Shown here: positions 16,120-23,399 of the stretch, in pieces
Position numbering within the stretch: the stretch's first letter is position 1
How the letters are laid out: each line of letters opens with the position of its first letter
Assembly (NCBI RefSeq): GCF_006170445.1
Contig: NZ_VCNA01000001.1
Location: 806,001-870,000, forward strand
Length of the DNA: 64,000 nucleotides
Direction of reading: 5' to 3'
From: Brevibacillus dissolubilis
GTDB lineage: Bacteria; Bacillota; Bacilli; Brevibacillales; Brevibacillaceae
Notes under the pieces: model-generated
The model's input: only the letters and a program-made list of their open reading frames with translations
The model's database searches: none
Told to the model about the DNA's origin: nothing
Made by a program: the position numbers and the translations under genes

Positions 16120-16146
16120 ATGATGTTCGGTAGTACCCCATTGTAA
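16120..16146 (+). CDS. Possible 8-aa leader peptide in RNA copy 1
   Basis: After the second GGAGG motif, ATG ATG opens MMFGSTPL then TAA. Copy 2 has MMFGSTSHLC at the same place. Translation is uncertain. Confidence 0.22.
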   Translation: MMFGSTPL

Positions 16147-16163
16147 TAGCTGGACTCGATGGG

Positions 16164-16191
16164 AACCGTCTCCACTTGGAGGCGGTTTTTT
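16164..16191 (+). terminator. Terminator of RNA copy 1
   Basis: AACCGTCTCC pairs with GGAGGCGGTT over an ACTT loop (10 bp with one G-U), then TTTTTT. Confidence 0.85.
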
Positions 16192-16248
16192 CATACATGT
16201 TCGTACATAGGGCGGCCGCACTTACAGACAAAAGGAGCTGAGGCTGGG

Positions 16249-16422
16249 ATGGAAATCAGCGGAAAGTACATTGTCGTGTTAATCATCGCTATGGCAGTGG
16301 TCTGGTTTATTCTGATGACGGGAATGTCTGCTTACTTCTTCGGAAGAATGGTGCTCGGGCTGGTAGCTGGCTTTACCATCGCGACGTTCTGGAGCCTGCG
16401 GAAAAACAGAACACTGTCGTGA
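16249..16422 (+). CDS. Small two-helix membrane protein, 57 aa, downstream of RNA copy 1
   Basis: An ATG at 16249 after AAAAGGAG opens 57 codons. The peptide has a hydrophobic helix at about residues 7-27, a turn with FFGR, a second helix at about 33-48 and a basic tail (LRKNRTLS). It resembles the 56-aa product at 16770-16940 in length, topology, the central GR(M/I)-x-x-G and the basic end, so the two are probably duplicates. Only 57 bases separate it from the RNA terminator and no promoter is evident there, so expression may depend on read-through from the forespore-type promoter. Function is unknown. Confidence 0.65.
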   Translation: MEISGKYIVVLIIAMAVVWFILMTGMSAYFFGRMVLGLVAGFTIATFWSLRKNRTLS

Positions 16423-16456
16423 CCGTCAGTTGTAAGTTATCAATCAAAATAAGCGT

Positions 16457-16485
16457 GTATAAAATCCGGTGTTCTGCCCATAATA
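16457..16485 (+). promoter_or_regulatory. Sigma-G-like promoter, RNA copy 2
   Basis: GTATA (16457-16461), a 17-base spacer and CATAATA (16479-16485) repeat the arrangement found before copy 1. Confidence 0.6.
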
Positions 16486-16549
16486 AGTGTGTCGAGTTCA
16501 GTTGATCCACATCAATTGGTTAAAAAGTCTTCTAGGAGGCTGATGTGCC

Positions 16550-16600
16550 ATGGATGTCGGTATTGACCACCTACAGTTGACGGGAAACCTGATTCATTAA
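16550..16600 (+). CDS. Possible 16-aa leader peptide in RNA copy 2
   Basis: The frame after the first GGAGG motif reads MDVGIDHLQLTGNLIH then TAA, the same length as in copy 1 with about half the residues shared. There are no insertions or deletions between copies across this frame. Confidence 0.3.
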   Translation: MDVGIDHLQLTGNLIH

Positions 16601-16637
16601 TGGTCTTCACTCTATAACGGAGGCTGATGTGCCAAAA

Positions 16638-16670
16638 ATGATGTTCGGTAGTACCTCACATTTGTGCTGA
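16638..16670 (+). CDS. Possible 10-aa leader peptide in RNA copy 2
   Basis: ATG ATG after the second GGAGG motif opens MMFGSTSHLC then TGA; the first six residues equal those of copy 1. The last codons overlap the 3' arm of the enclosing helix. Confidence 0.2.
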   Translation: MMFGSTSHLC

Positions 16671-16680
16671 ACTCGATAGG

Positions 16681-16707
16681 ACCGTCTCCGCTTCGGAGGC
16701 GGTTTTT
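16681..16707 (+). terminator. Terminator of RNA copy 2
   Basis: ACCGTCTCCG pairs with CGGAGGCGGT over a CTT loop, then TTTTT. Confidence 0.85.
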
Positions 16708-16769
16708 CCTTTCATGGCGACATGGCCTGTCTGTTCTCAAGTCAAACCTTTGCAAAAGGGGCTGATTGG

Positions 16770-16940
16770 ATGAACAAGTGGCATATGGTGGTATTGCTGC
16801 TGTGCTTTTTGGTGATCGGCTATGTACTGCTGGCGGGACATCTGCAGCATGCTGTAGGCCGGATTGGTTTCGGTGCGGCTGCGGGGGTTGCGATGGCTGC
16901 ACTGTTGCCTCGTCGAAGGCAGGATGAGCAGACGGAGTAG
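16770..16940 (+). CDS. Small two-helix membrane protein, 56 aa, downstream of RNA copy 2
   Basis: An ATG at 16770 after AAAAGGGG opens 56 codons. Helices lie at about residues 5-22 and 33-48, separated by a short loop with HAVGRIGFG, and the C-terminus is RRRQDEQTE. Its position and topology match the 57-aa product of the first unit, indicating duplication of the whole [promoter-RNA-terminator-membrane protein] block. No independent promoter was seen in the 62 bases after the RNA terminator. It converges on proC with a shared terminator. Function is unknown; expression in the forespore is inferred from the upstream promoter. Confidence 0.62.
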   Translation: MNKWHMVVLLLCFLVIGYVLLAGHLQHAVGRIGFGAAAGVAMAALLPRRRQDEQTE

Positions 16941-16970
16941 CTGTTGGTCGGTACAGGCACATGCCCGTGT

Positions 16971-17027
16971 AAAAAGGAAAAGGTCCCTTTCCGTTTCATT
17001 TCGATGAATGGGAAAGGGACTCTTTTT
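16971..17027. terminator. Bidirectional terminator between the 56-aa gene and proC
   Basis: GGTCCCTTTCC pairs with GGGAAAGGGAC, with T-rich runs on both sides. Confidence 0.8.
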
Positions 17028-17049
17028 GATACACCTACAATTCGCTCGG

Positions 17050-17877
17050 CTATCGCTCATACTGCGCACTGATCTCGTCGGAGCGTTGGGCCGCATGCTT
17101 GATCGCCGCCTCGATGGCTTCTCCCCCGCCGTATTTTTCAAGCGCTTCTAGACCTGCGGCAGTGGTTCCGTTGGGGGAAGTGACATTTTCACGGAGCGTT
17201 GCCGGGTCTTCTTCGGTTTCCAACAACATTTTGCTCGCACCATAGATCGTCTGTACTGCGATTTCTCGGGCGGTGGCGGCATCGAGACCACCTTCCTGCC
17301 CTGCCTTTTCCATGTGTTCAACTAAGTAGTAGACATAAGCGGGCCCGCTACCTGCGATCCCGGTAAAAATACTCATCTGTTCCTCATCGATCACGGTGAC
17401 ATTGCCGATGGAGGTCAGCAGTTGTTCGGCCATGACAAGTTGTTCATCTGTAACATACTGTCCACGGGCAATCGCGGTAGCTGATTCCCCCACCATGCTC
17501 GATGTATTGGGCATCACCCGCACCACTGGCTGTCTGCTGCCCAGCCGATCCTCGATGAACTGCGTGGAAATCCCCGCGAGGACAGACATTACGAGCTGAT
17601 CCTCTTTGATCCGGCCATGAAGGGCATCCAGTACGCATTCGGCGTCTTTGGGCTTCACGGCCAGAATGATAATATCCGCACTCATCGCGGCAGGGTCATC
17701 CAAACAGCATGTATGTACGCCATATGATTGGGTGATTTCCTGCCGTCGCTCCAGATTACTGCGGTTGGTCACGATGAGCTGTCCGGGGTCAAGCGTGCCT
17801 GTGGCAACCATACCTGCGATCATGGCCTCTGCCATGGAACCTGCTCCGATAAAGGCTACTTTCTTGTTCTTGAGCAT
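17050..17877 (-). CDS. proC: Pyrroline-5-carboxylate reductase
   Basis: This 275 aa enzyme catalyses the NAD(P)H-dependent last step of proline synthesis. The N-terminal Rossmann motif VAFIGAGSMAEAMIAG binds the cofactor. VKPKD, VRVMPNTSSMVGESATAI and the C-terminal GIAGSGPAYVYYLVE and REN-TSPNGTTAAGLEAL segments are the ProC signature. The start is the ATG at 17877 after AAGGAGG with six bases spacing; an in-frame ATG 39 bases upstream lacks a ribosome site. The length is normal. It stands alone. Confidence 0.96.
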   Translation of the reverse strand: MLKNKKVAFIGAGSMAEAMIAGMVATGTLDPGQLIVTNRSNLERRQEITQSYGVHTCCLDDPAAMSADIIILAVKPKDAECVLDALHGRIKEDQLVMSVLAGISTQFIEDRLGSRQPVVRVMPNTSSMVGESATAIARGQYVTDEQLVMAEQLLTSIGNVTVIDEEQMSIFTGIAGSGPAYVYYLVEHMEKAGQEGGLDAATAREIAVQTIYGASKMLLETEEDPATLRENVTSPNGTTAAGLEALEKYGGGEAIEAAIKHAAQRSDEISAQYER

Positions 17878-17972
17878 GCTCTGCCTCCTTCTTTTTTCCA
17901 GATCGTAATTCCCCACTTATGGTAAACATTATCTTATTATTATTCAATAATATCCAAGAAATTGGGGTGGAT

Positions 17973-18125
17973 ATGAGCGAGAAAGTTAGCAAAAACGCTT
18001 CCATTCCCCAGTCAGCTCCCCTCATCCTGTCTCATCAGCTGAGACTACAGGAGAAAAGGGAAAATCGGAGTTGGATGAACGTGGAAAAAGTGGTTCGGCG
18101 CGTCGAAAAAGTACCTAGCGTATAA
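17973..18125 (+). CDS. Possible small basic protein, 50 aa
   Basis: An ATG at 17973 opens 50 codons (MSEKVSKNASIP..., basic and Arg/Lys rich, ending VEKVPSV). GGGGTGG is very close to the start, leaving short spacing. It is divergent from proC and convergent with the DUF6884 gene. No domain was recognised and the call rests only on an open frame with a plausible start. Confidence 0.28.
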   Translation: MSEKVSKNASIPQSAPLILSHQLRLQEKRENRSWMNVEKVVRRVEKVPSV

Positions 18126-18149
18126 CGGGTGAGTCGTGAAGCAGGTCGG

Positions 18150-18617
18150 CTACTCCTGTCCGCTTTCGACGGCTTGAGCCAGGCGCTGGAGCATATAGCC
18201 GATCCCTTTACATCCCCGCAGTGGATAACGGTAGTGGACATGCGGGCCAAAGGTTTGCTCGACGACCTTGACATATTTTTTGCCGCCCAGCACGGTGATT
18301 TCATCATAATGGCTGAGACCCTTTTCACTGAGCTGCTGCTGGAGGCGCCCGATGGTGATCACTTCGTCGGATTTGTGCTGGAAGCCGACGTCGTAGTTCT
18401 CATGCAGCACATCTGTCGGGCAAAGAAACCCGTGTTTGGCGGAGAGGATCACCCAGTCCGTGAAAAAACGGTTGGCGTAGCGCTGGCAGGACTTGTGGAA
18501 TGCGCCGGTGTACGCGTCTTTGGCTTGGGTAGTGCCAGCGTGGGGGTACTTGTCCCAGATTTTGGATTGGCCGCATGGGATGATACAGAGGCGACGGGTC
18601 GTGGTATTGGCAGTCAT
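18150..18617 (-). CDS. DUF6884-like protein, possible partner of the HNH nuclease
   Basis: This 155 aa protein has an N-terminal LCIIPCGQSKIWDK motif and a central VILSAKHGFLCPTDVL segment, which I associate with DUF6884-type proteins often found in phage and defence neighbourhoods. The biochemical function is not established as far as I know. Its ATG lies two bases after the stop of the HNH nuclease gene, and its GGGAGG ribosome site lies inside that gene, so the two are translationally coupled. The pairing suggests a shared function. Confidence 0.6.
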   Translation of the reverse strand: MTANTTTRRLCIIPCGQSKIWDKYPHAGTTQAKDAYTGAFHKSCQRYANRFFTDWVILSAKHGFLCPTDVLHENYDVGFQHKSDEVITIGRLQQQLSEKGLSHYDEITVLGGKKYVKVVEQTFGPHVHYRYPLRGCKGIGYMLQRLAQAVESGQE

Positions 18618-18619
18618 GT

Positions 18620-20020
18620 TTAAGGTTTCCTCCCGCGTTGTTTTTCTATCATGGATTTTACCTGTTCAACGGTCAGCACTTCGTCTTTGTATCGGTGAAT
18701 CATCCGGTGACAGTTGGAACAGACGGGTACAAGGTCCGTTTCAGGGACGATCTCCATCTCCCCGCCATCCAGCGTACTAAGCGGTTTGATATGGTGAACC
18801 TCGATAAAATTCTTCCCCCGCTCGCCATAGACGGCTTCAAAATCAAACCCGCACGCCTTGCAGATCAGACCGTGGATCTCGATGGCACGTTGGCGGTTTT
18901 CCGGGCGACGTTCATAGCGTTTGCCGTAGTAGTATTTGGGAGCGCCGTCTTTGAGCGGATGCTGTTGATCGTTGTTCGGGTAGGCCCCATTGTTCGAAAC
19001 CGTATCTTGAGTTGGAGTCAAAGCATGGCCCGTGTTTGGTACATTCGCTGCTTTCGTATCAGAGGCTGAATTCACATCATGATCTGATCTTGGATGAAAC
19101 CACCCGTTTTCGGTATCTTCAGCGTCAATATCTTGGGCAAAAATCTTTTCGTCAATAGGATGTTGCAGTTGGATCAGGTAGACATTGTTCGTGGGTTCAT
19201 TTGTTTTTCGCTCTAATAGAAGTTTCGGGTTAGACTTCATGTGCTTGTCAATCAATGGGGTATCTTCAGAAAACGGCTTTTTTTGTCCCAACGATTGATG
19301 ATAATCTGGAAACAAAGCTTCTAGCAGCTGGGCAAAATCCTCATCCCACGACAGCTCGGCACGGAACCAGTGAGGGTATTTCTGATCGACGAGAACCTCT
19401 ATTTTTGCATGGTAGGTGATGTCTTTATAGATGAATGTAATGGATAGCGGCACACTCGTTTCTTCATCTAATAGACTCCCTTCTTGATACGGGATGGTCT
19501 TCCCTGTACGGAAAAATCGGTATACCTCTTCTGTCATGCCAATCCGCTGTTGTGTAAAGGCGTACGGAACCAATTCTACCGCGGCCAGATGAGGATAGAC
19601 CAGCTTCCATATGCCTTTGCGGTACCGGGTCTCCATCTCTTCTGTTCCATCTGCGATCATTCTGCCAGGTATGATTTTTGGCTGGAGATGGATAGTGGCT
19701 GATGGATTGTTTGAAGTGGCAGGATCAGCTTTTTCTGTGTATGTTAGCTCGCTTTGCTTGCTTTTCTTTTCCACATTGATCCCTAGGTTTGCTAAAAATC
19801 GATTGGTTTCATGTGCTCCGCCACTGAACTTGTCATGCGTGTACAGATAACCTTTCACATACGCGTAGGCCAGGCAGATCACATACTTCGGCGGATAGCT
19901 TCGCCCCTTATGAATGATATCGTAACCAGTAGATTTCTGCCCCTTTGGATAGCCTTCTTGGTCTATCTCTGCCAAGGCTCGCAGGATGTGTGCTCTTTCT
20001 ATATCTTTTGGGATCGCCAC
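18620..20020 (-). CDS. HNH endonuclease with ScoMcrA-like N-terminal domain, putative restriction enzyme
   Basis: This protein of about 466 aa has a C-terminal HNH nuclease: CKACGFDF, a conserved VHHIKPLS core and VPVCSNCHRMIH, giving two zinc Cys pairs and catalytic His residues (about 375-455). The N-terminal 80 residues (YPKGQKSTGYDII..., then GGAHETNRFL) resemble the small 'head' domain of ScoMcrA-like modification-dependent nucleases; this is from memory. The middle is unrecognised. The start is probably the GTG at 20020, eight bases after GGAAGGTG; the TTG at 20038 overlaps that site. The gene is more AT rich than its surroundings, suggesting transfer. A role in restricting foreign or modified DNA is inferred. 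Confidence 0.7.
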   Translation of the reverse strand: MAIPKDIERAHILRALAEIDQEGYPKGQKSTGYDIIHKGRSYPPKYVICLAYAYVKGYLYTHDKFSGGAHETNRFLANLGINVEKKSKQSELTYTEKADPATSNNPSATIHLQPKIIPGRMIADGTEEMETRYRKGIWKLVYPHLAAVELVPYAFTQQRIGMTEEVYRFFRTGKTIPYQEGSLLDEETSVPLSITFIYKDITYHAKIEVLVDQKYPHWFRAELSWDEDFAQLLEALFPDYHQSLGQKKPFSEDTPLIDKHMKSNPKLLLERKTNEPTNNVYLIQLQHPIDEKIFAQDIDAEDTENGWFHPRSDHDVNSASDTKAANVPNTGHALTPTQDTVSNNGAYPNNDQQHPLKDGAPKYYYGKRYERRPENRQRAIEIHGLICKACGFDFEAVYGERGKNFIEVHHIKPLSTLDGGEMEIVPETDLVPVCSNCHRMIHRYKDEVLTVEQVKSMIEKQRGRKP

Positions 20021-20131
20021 GTTGCTGTCACCTTCCAATAATTAAGCATATTTCACTCCGCGAAAATTTCTCTATTTTTCTATTATAAAAAATTAATTGA
20101 TTTTGTCTTTACGCGTTTTTCTTTACACAGC

Positions 20132-20162
20132 AAAAAACCCCACTGATTTCCCAGCAGGGTTC
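20132..20162 (-). terminator. Terminator of the kinase/FHA operon
   Basis: AACCCTGCTG pairs with CAGTGGGGTT over a short loop, followed by TTTTTTG on the minus strand, directly after the last gene of the cluster. Confidence 0.8.
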
Positions 20163-20167
20163 CCTCT

Positions 20168-22612
20168 CTATTCCGCTTGCGCCACACTGTAAATCTTCCA
20201 CGTCCCATCCGCCTGTTTATTGAGAGTGAACATCAGCTTCACTTCTTTATCGATGCCCTGACTGGTATCCACCTCTTTTTGTGTAACATAGACCGTCATG
20301 CTCTGCTCCGACTTCTCATGTCCTTCGATCCCTGTCGTCTCCACAACGAGATTGGGGTTCCCCTCGATGTATGCCTTGAGCTGCGCGTGGAATTCCGGGG
20401 TGACCGTATCCGGCTGAAGTGTAGCGATATAGGCATCCAGCTTGTTGTCGTTGATCGCTTGGGCATTGTCGTAGATTAACTGAATGACCTCCTTGCCCAC
20501 ATATTCTGCGTCCAGCGTCTCGATCAGGGCATCCATACCGGGATGATCCAGACCATTTTTCTTAAAAAAGGCAAAGTCGCTGAGGGCGATGTCATGGAAG
20601 GTTTCGCCGCTTGGAAGCATGAGATTGTTGGCTTGACGATACAAGGATTGCGCCTGATCTGCCTGATCCGCGAACAGATGCGCGGGGGCGAGGTTCGTCT
20701 TGGCCCAGAGATAGGCGGGATCGAGCTCCAAGGCTTTTTGGGCGCTTGTGATCGCTTCTTCCGGCTGTTGGTTAAACAGGTGCATATAGGCTGTCGTGCT
20801 GTAGGCGGTGACCAGCTCGCTCTGGTATTGGGCGTCCTGTTCGGCTAGCTTTTCAAGGCGTTTGACACTGAGGAGGGAATCGTTGAGCGCATTTTTGTAG
20901 TATTTCATTTCCAATTCGATGGAGGCGATGATACTGAGGAGTTTGGCTTGCTCCAGCTGGAGTTCGGGGGTATTGTCGGCTTGGGCAAGGATGGTGGTGA
21001 TTTGGAAGGCTTGCACGTATTTGTACAGGGCGTCTTCGATGTTGCCGTTTTCGTCCAGCTGGCTGGCCTGCAGCTTGTATTGCTCGATCAGCTCGAACTT
21101 GCGCTGCTGGATTTCGGCTTCGCTTTCGGGGACCTGCACGCCGTCGCTGACAATGAAGTCGACCGATTGATTTTCACTGACGCTGGTGCCGGGGTCGATT
21201 GACTGCTTCATAACCAGACCTTTGCCGAAAAAAAGGCTTTCCTCATAGTTGATCTTGCCAGGCTTGAGATAAGCTTGGGTTAGTTTATCCTTGGCTTCCT
21301 CTTCAGACAGAGTGAGCAGGTCAGGCACTAGGGTTTGACGGGAATCAGCAGTGATCGTTGGGGTGGACTCTGGGATTAGATGGGTAGGTTGGGTTGATTC
21401 GGGTATGGAGGATACGATGAAATAGCCGACGGCGCTGGAGACGAGTGCGAGCACGCCTGCGATTGCTCCACCGATCCAGAGCCAGACTTTATTGCGTATG
21501 GGGGGTGGATTGGGGGTCAGGGTTGTGGAGGTGTATAGTGGGTCTGTTGAAGATGGATGGAGATGTGGGGTAGATGGGAGTGGCGTCGTATGGTTCGGTG
21601 CGGGATGGGGGTTAGACGGGAGTGAGATGGTATTTTCCGGCTGATTCCCCTCCGCCTCTGCCAACGCCTGCTGAAGCGCCTGCATGGATTGCAAACGATC
21701 GTTTACTTTGATCGCCAGTGCCTGCAACAACGCTCTCTCGGCATGGGGCGGGATGGCTGTTCCCAGTTGGGACGGCGGGACAAGGGTGTCTTCTTCCAAG
21801 CGGTCCAGCGAATCAGGCGGTGTCTGACCGACGATGGCACGGTATATGGTAGCGGCAACCGCGTACACATCTGTCCACGCCCCTTGCCTGCCTTTGCTGT
21901 GGTACTGCTCGACAGGTGCATAGCCGGGCTTTAGGATCACGGACAGACTTTTGCTGTATTCATTGATCGTCTGACGGGCTGCGCCAAAATCAAGCAGCTT
22001 CACTTGCCGCTCTTTGGTGATATAAATATTGTCTGGACTGATATCACGGTGCAATATCCCTTTTTGGTGAACCTCGTGCAGTGCATCCAACACCGGACGG
22101 ATGATCTCAATGGCCGTTTCGTACGGAATTTTTCCACCGTTGCGTTCCAAGAACTGCTTAAGGGTGATCCCCTCCAAATAGTACATCACGAGATAAGCGG
22201 TGCCGTTTTCCTTGAAAAAATCACGTACGGAGACAACACCGGGATGGTTGTTGAACTGCGCAAGCACCCTGGCTTCTTCTAAAAATTTATTCAATCCCTC
22301 TGTAAATTGGGTGTACAGATCGCCCGAGTAGACGGAGACACTGGTCTCTTCCTTAGCACGGGTCGCGAAGCCTTGGGGCAGATACTCTTTGACCGCGAGC
22401 TTCATGTTGAGATCATTGTCCCAGCCGAGGTAGGTGATGCCGAATCCACCGTGACCGAGCACCCGTCCGATCAGGTATTTACCATGCAGCAGTGTGCCCG
22501 GTGCCAGAAAATGCGGGGCTTCCGCCTCTGTCCCCTCAACCCAGCTGCAGGTCGGGCAAGGATCGGCTGTTTTTTCACTCATGCAACCGAGGCATCTTGC
22601 GTTCATACTCAT
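20168..22612 (-). CDS. Zinc-ribbon Ser/Thr protein kinase with PASTA and TPR regions
   Basis: This 814 aa protein starts with a zinc ribbon (CLGC...CPTC). The kinase domain at about residues 40-310 is intact: GHGGFG loop, Lys in LAVKEYLP, catalytic HRDISPDNIY and DFGAAR. A Pro/Thr-rich linker leads to one membrane helix (about 377-400). Outside the cell would be a PASTA-like repeat (VPDLLTLSEEEA..., ending VDFIVSDG), TPR-like helices (about 510-670) and an NTF2-like tail. The start is the ATG at 22612 after GGAGG; the upstream GTG overlaps that site. It is the last of eight co-directional genes. PASTA domains of PrkC/Stk1 sense muropeptides, so an external signal is likely. Confidence 0.85.
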   Translation of the reverse strand: MSMNARCLGCMSEKTADPCPTCSWVEGTEAEAPHFLAPGTLLHGKYLIGRVLGHGGFGITYLGWDNDLNMKLAVKEYLPQGFATRAKEETSVSVYSGDLYTQFTEGLNKFLEEARVLAQFNNHPGVVSVRDFFKENGTAYLVMYYLEGITLKQFLERNGGKIPYETAIEIIRPVLDALHEVHQKGILHRDISPDNIYITKERQVKLLDFGAARQTINEYSKSLSVILKPGYAPVEQYHSKGRQGAWTDVYAVAATIYRAIVGQTPPDSLDRLEEDTLVPPSQLGTAIPPHAERALLQALAIKVNDRLQSMQALQQALAEAEGNQPENTISLPSNPHPAPNHTTPLPSTPHLHPSSTDPLYTSTTLTPNPPPIRNKVWLWIGGAIAGVLALVSSAVGYFIVSSIPESTQPTHLIPESTPTITADSRQTLVPDLLTLSEEEAKDKLTQAYLKPGKINYEESLFFGKGLVMKQSIDPGTSVSENQSVDFIVSDGVQVPESEAEIQQRKFELIEQYKLQASQLDENGNIEDALYKYVQAFQITTILAQADNTPELQLEQAKLLSIIASIELEMKYYKNALNDSLLSVKRLEKLAEQDAQYQSELVTAYSTTAYMHLFNQQPEEAITSAQKALELDPAYLWAKTNLAPAHLFADQADQAQSLYRQANNLMLPSGETFHDIALSDFAFFKKNGLDHPGMDALIETLDAEYVGKEVIQLIYDNAQAINDNKLDAYIATLQPDTVTPEFHAQLKAYIEGNPNLVVETTGIEGHEKSEQSMTVYVTQKEVDTSQGIDKEVKLMFTLNKQADGTWKIYSVAQAE

Positions 22613-22675
22613 TTCGTTCACCTCCGTTGATCGTTTTTGCGTGCGCTCCAGTTTACCTTGTTCTGTCTGTCCGCT

Positions 22676-23338
22676 TCAATCCCAATCAAATCGATCCCCA
22701 CAAAGCGGGACGAACATCAGCTGGGTATCTCCCATTTCAATAATGTCATACGCAGTCAGATCAGCGACCAGATCAACCGCTTCATCATTGAGATAGACCA
22801 TGCCACGGCTCTCCCCCGCGAGTAGGCGGAAGCGTTTCTTTTTCGGGTCGTAGGTAATCGTGGCGTGGTTTTCGCGGGAAATGGCGTTGTCTCCACGGAT
22901 GTGGATGTCGTTGTTTTCCGAGCGGCCAATGCGGTTTTTCTCGGTATGGATACGGTAGTCTCGCCCACGGTCAGGGCCTTTAATGCAGACGAGCCAGCCG
23001 ACGACAGGGTCTGCGCCCTTCTTTTTCATATATGCGCCGATGGTTTTAGCGTCATCGGAGGCGGGATGGATTGGATTGGGAGCGCCGTTGTAACCCAGTG
23101 GGGCTGTTTTGGCTTCCTGATCGTTGGGATTGTGGAAGGGTGCGGGCTGTGTCTTGCCGATGCCTGCCGCGTCCCATGGATCGAAGGCGGGATTAGCTGG
23201 ATGGATGGGATGATTCTGATTGGGCGCATGGCCTGATGTTTTACTGTTGAGGTGATGATTGGCCGCATCGCAATGAGGACAAGATGCTGATTGACCCGGG
23301 TCGAAAAAATGCCCGTTCGCGCATTGCACCATGGACAT
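22676..23338 (-). CDS. Zinc-ribbon FHA-domain protein
   Basis: This 220 aa soluble protein has an N-terminal zinc ribbon (CANGHFF...CPHCD), a low-complexity His/Asn/Pro linker and a C-terminal FHA domain (about 120-215) with GRSENNDI and the SRENHATI phosphothreonine-binding loop. FHA domains bind pThr peptides, so it probably docks to substrates of the adjacent kinases. It has no membrane helix. The start is the ATG at 23338 after AAAAGGAG. It sits between the two kinase genes with gaps of about 60 bases. Confidence 0.82.
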   Translation of the reverse strand: MSMVQCANGHFFDPGQSASCPHCDAANHHLNSKTSGHAPNQNHPIHPANPAFDPWDAAGIGKTQPAPFHNPNDQEAKTAPLGYNGAPNPIHPASDDAKTIGAYMKKKGADPVVGWLVCIKGPDRGRDYRIHTEKNRIGRSENNDIHIRGDNAISRENHATITYDPKKKRFRLLAGESRGMVYLNDEAVDLVADLTAYDIIEMGDTQLMFVPLCGDRFDWD

Positions 23339-23399
23339 AGATACCACTCCTTTTCAATGGTGGTAAAAAGGTAGGATGAATCTAGCGACAAAGGGTGAG

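Larger units (their letters stand above)
15974..16191 (+). ncRNA. Structured forespore-type RNA, copy 1 (CsfG-like candidate)
   Basis: This unit of about 218 nt runs from a sigma-G-like promoter to a strong terminator. TCGAGTTCAG (15974-15983) pairs with CTGGACTCGA (16150-16159), enclosing the whole element. Inside, the motif GGAGG-(C/T)(T/A)-GATGTG occurs twice (16017-16029 and 16101-16113), each preceded by GTCTTC. A second copy at 16492-16707 keeps these parts. A forespore RNA, CsfG, is known in endospore formers and from memory has paired pyrimidine-rich and G-rich motifs; that match is inferred and not verified. Two tiny frames inside (16032-16082, 16120-16146) follow the GGAGG motifs. 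The RNA precedes a small membrane protein gene with no obvious promoter of its own. Confidence 0.6.
16492..16707 (+). ncRNA. Structured forespore-type RNA, copy 2 (CsfG-like candidate)
   Basis: This second copy of the element keeps the enclosing helix TCGAGTTCAG (16492-16501) with CTGAACTCGA (16667-16676); the G-U pair of copy 1 is an A-U pair here. Both GGAGGCTGATGTG motifs (16535-16547, 16619-16631) and the GTCTTC segments remain. CACATC near the 5' end can pair with GATGTG. The closing terminator differs by compensatory bases. The central part is the least conserved. As in copy 1, a two-helix membrane protein gene follows. CsfG identity is a hypothesis. Confidence 0.6.

Noticed and set aside
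15974-16191. T-box, lysine, cobalamin or c-di-GMP riboswitch
   Set aside because: None of the hallmark motifs of these classes is present; the only partial likeness was a GGGAAACC segment, which is insufficient for a cobalamin element.
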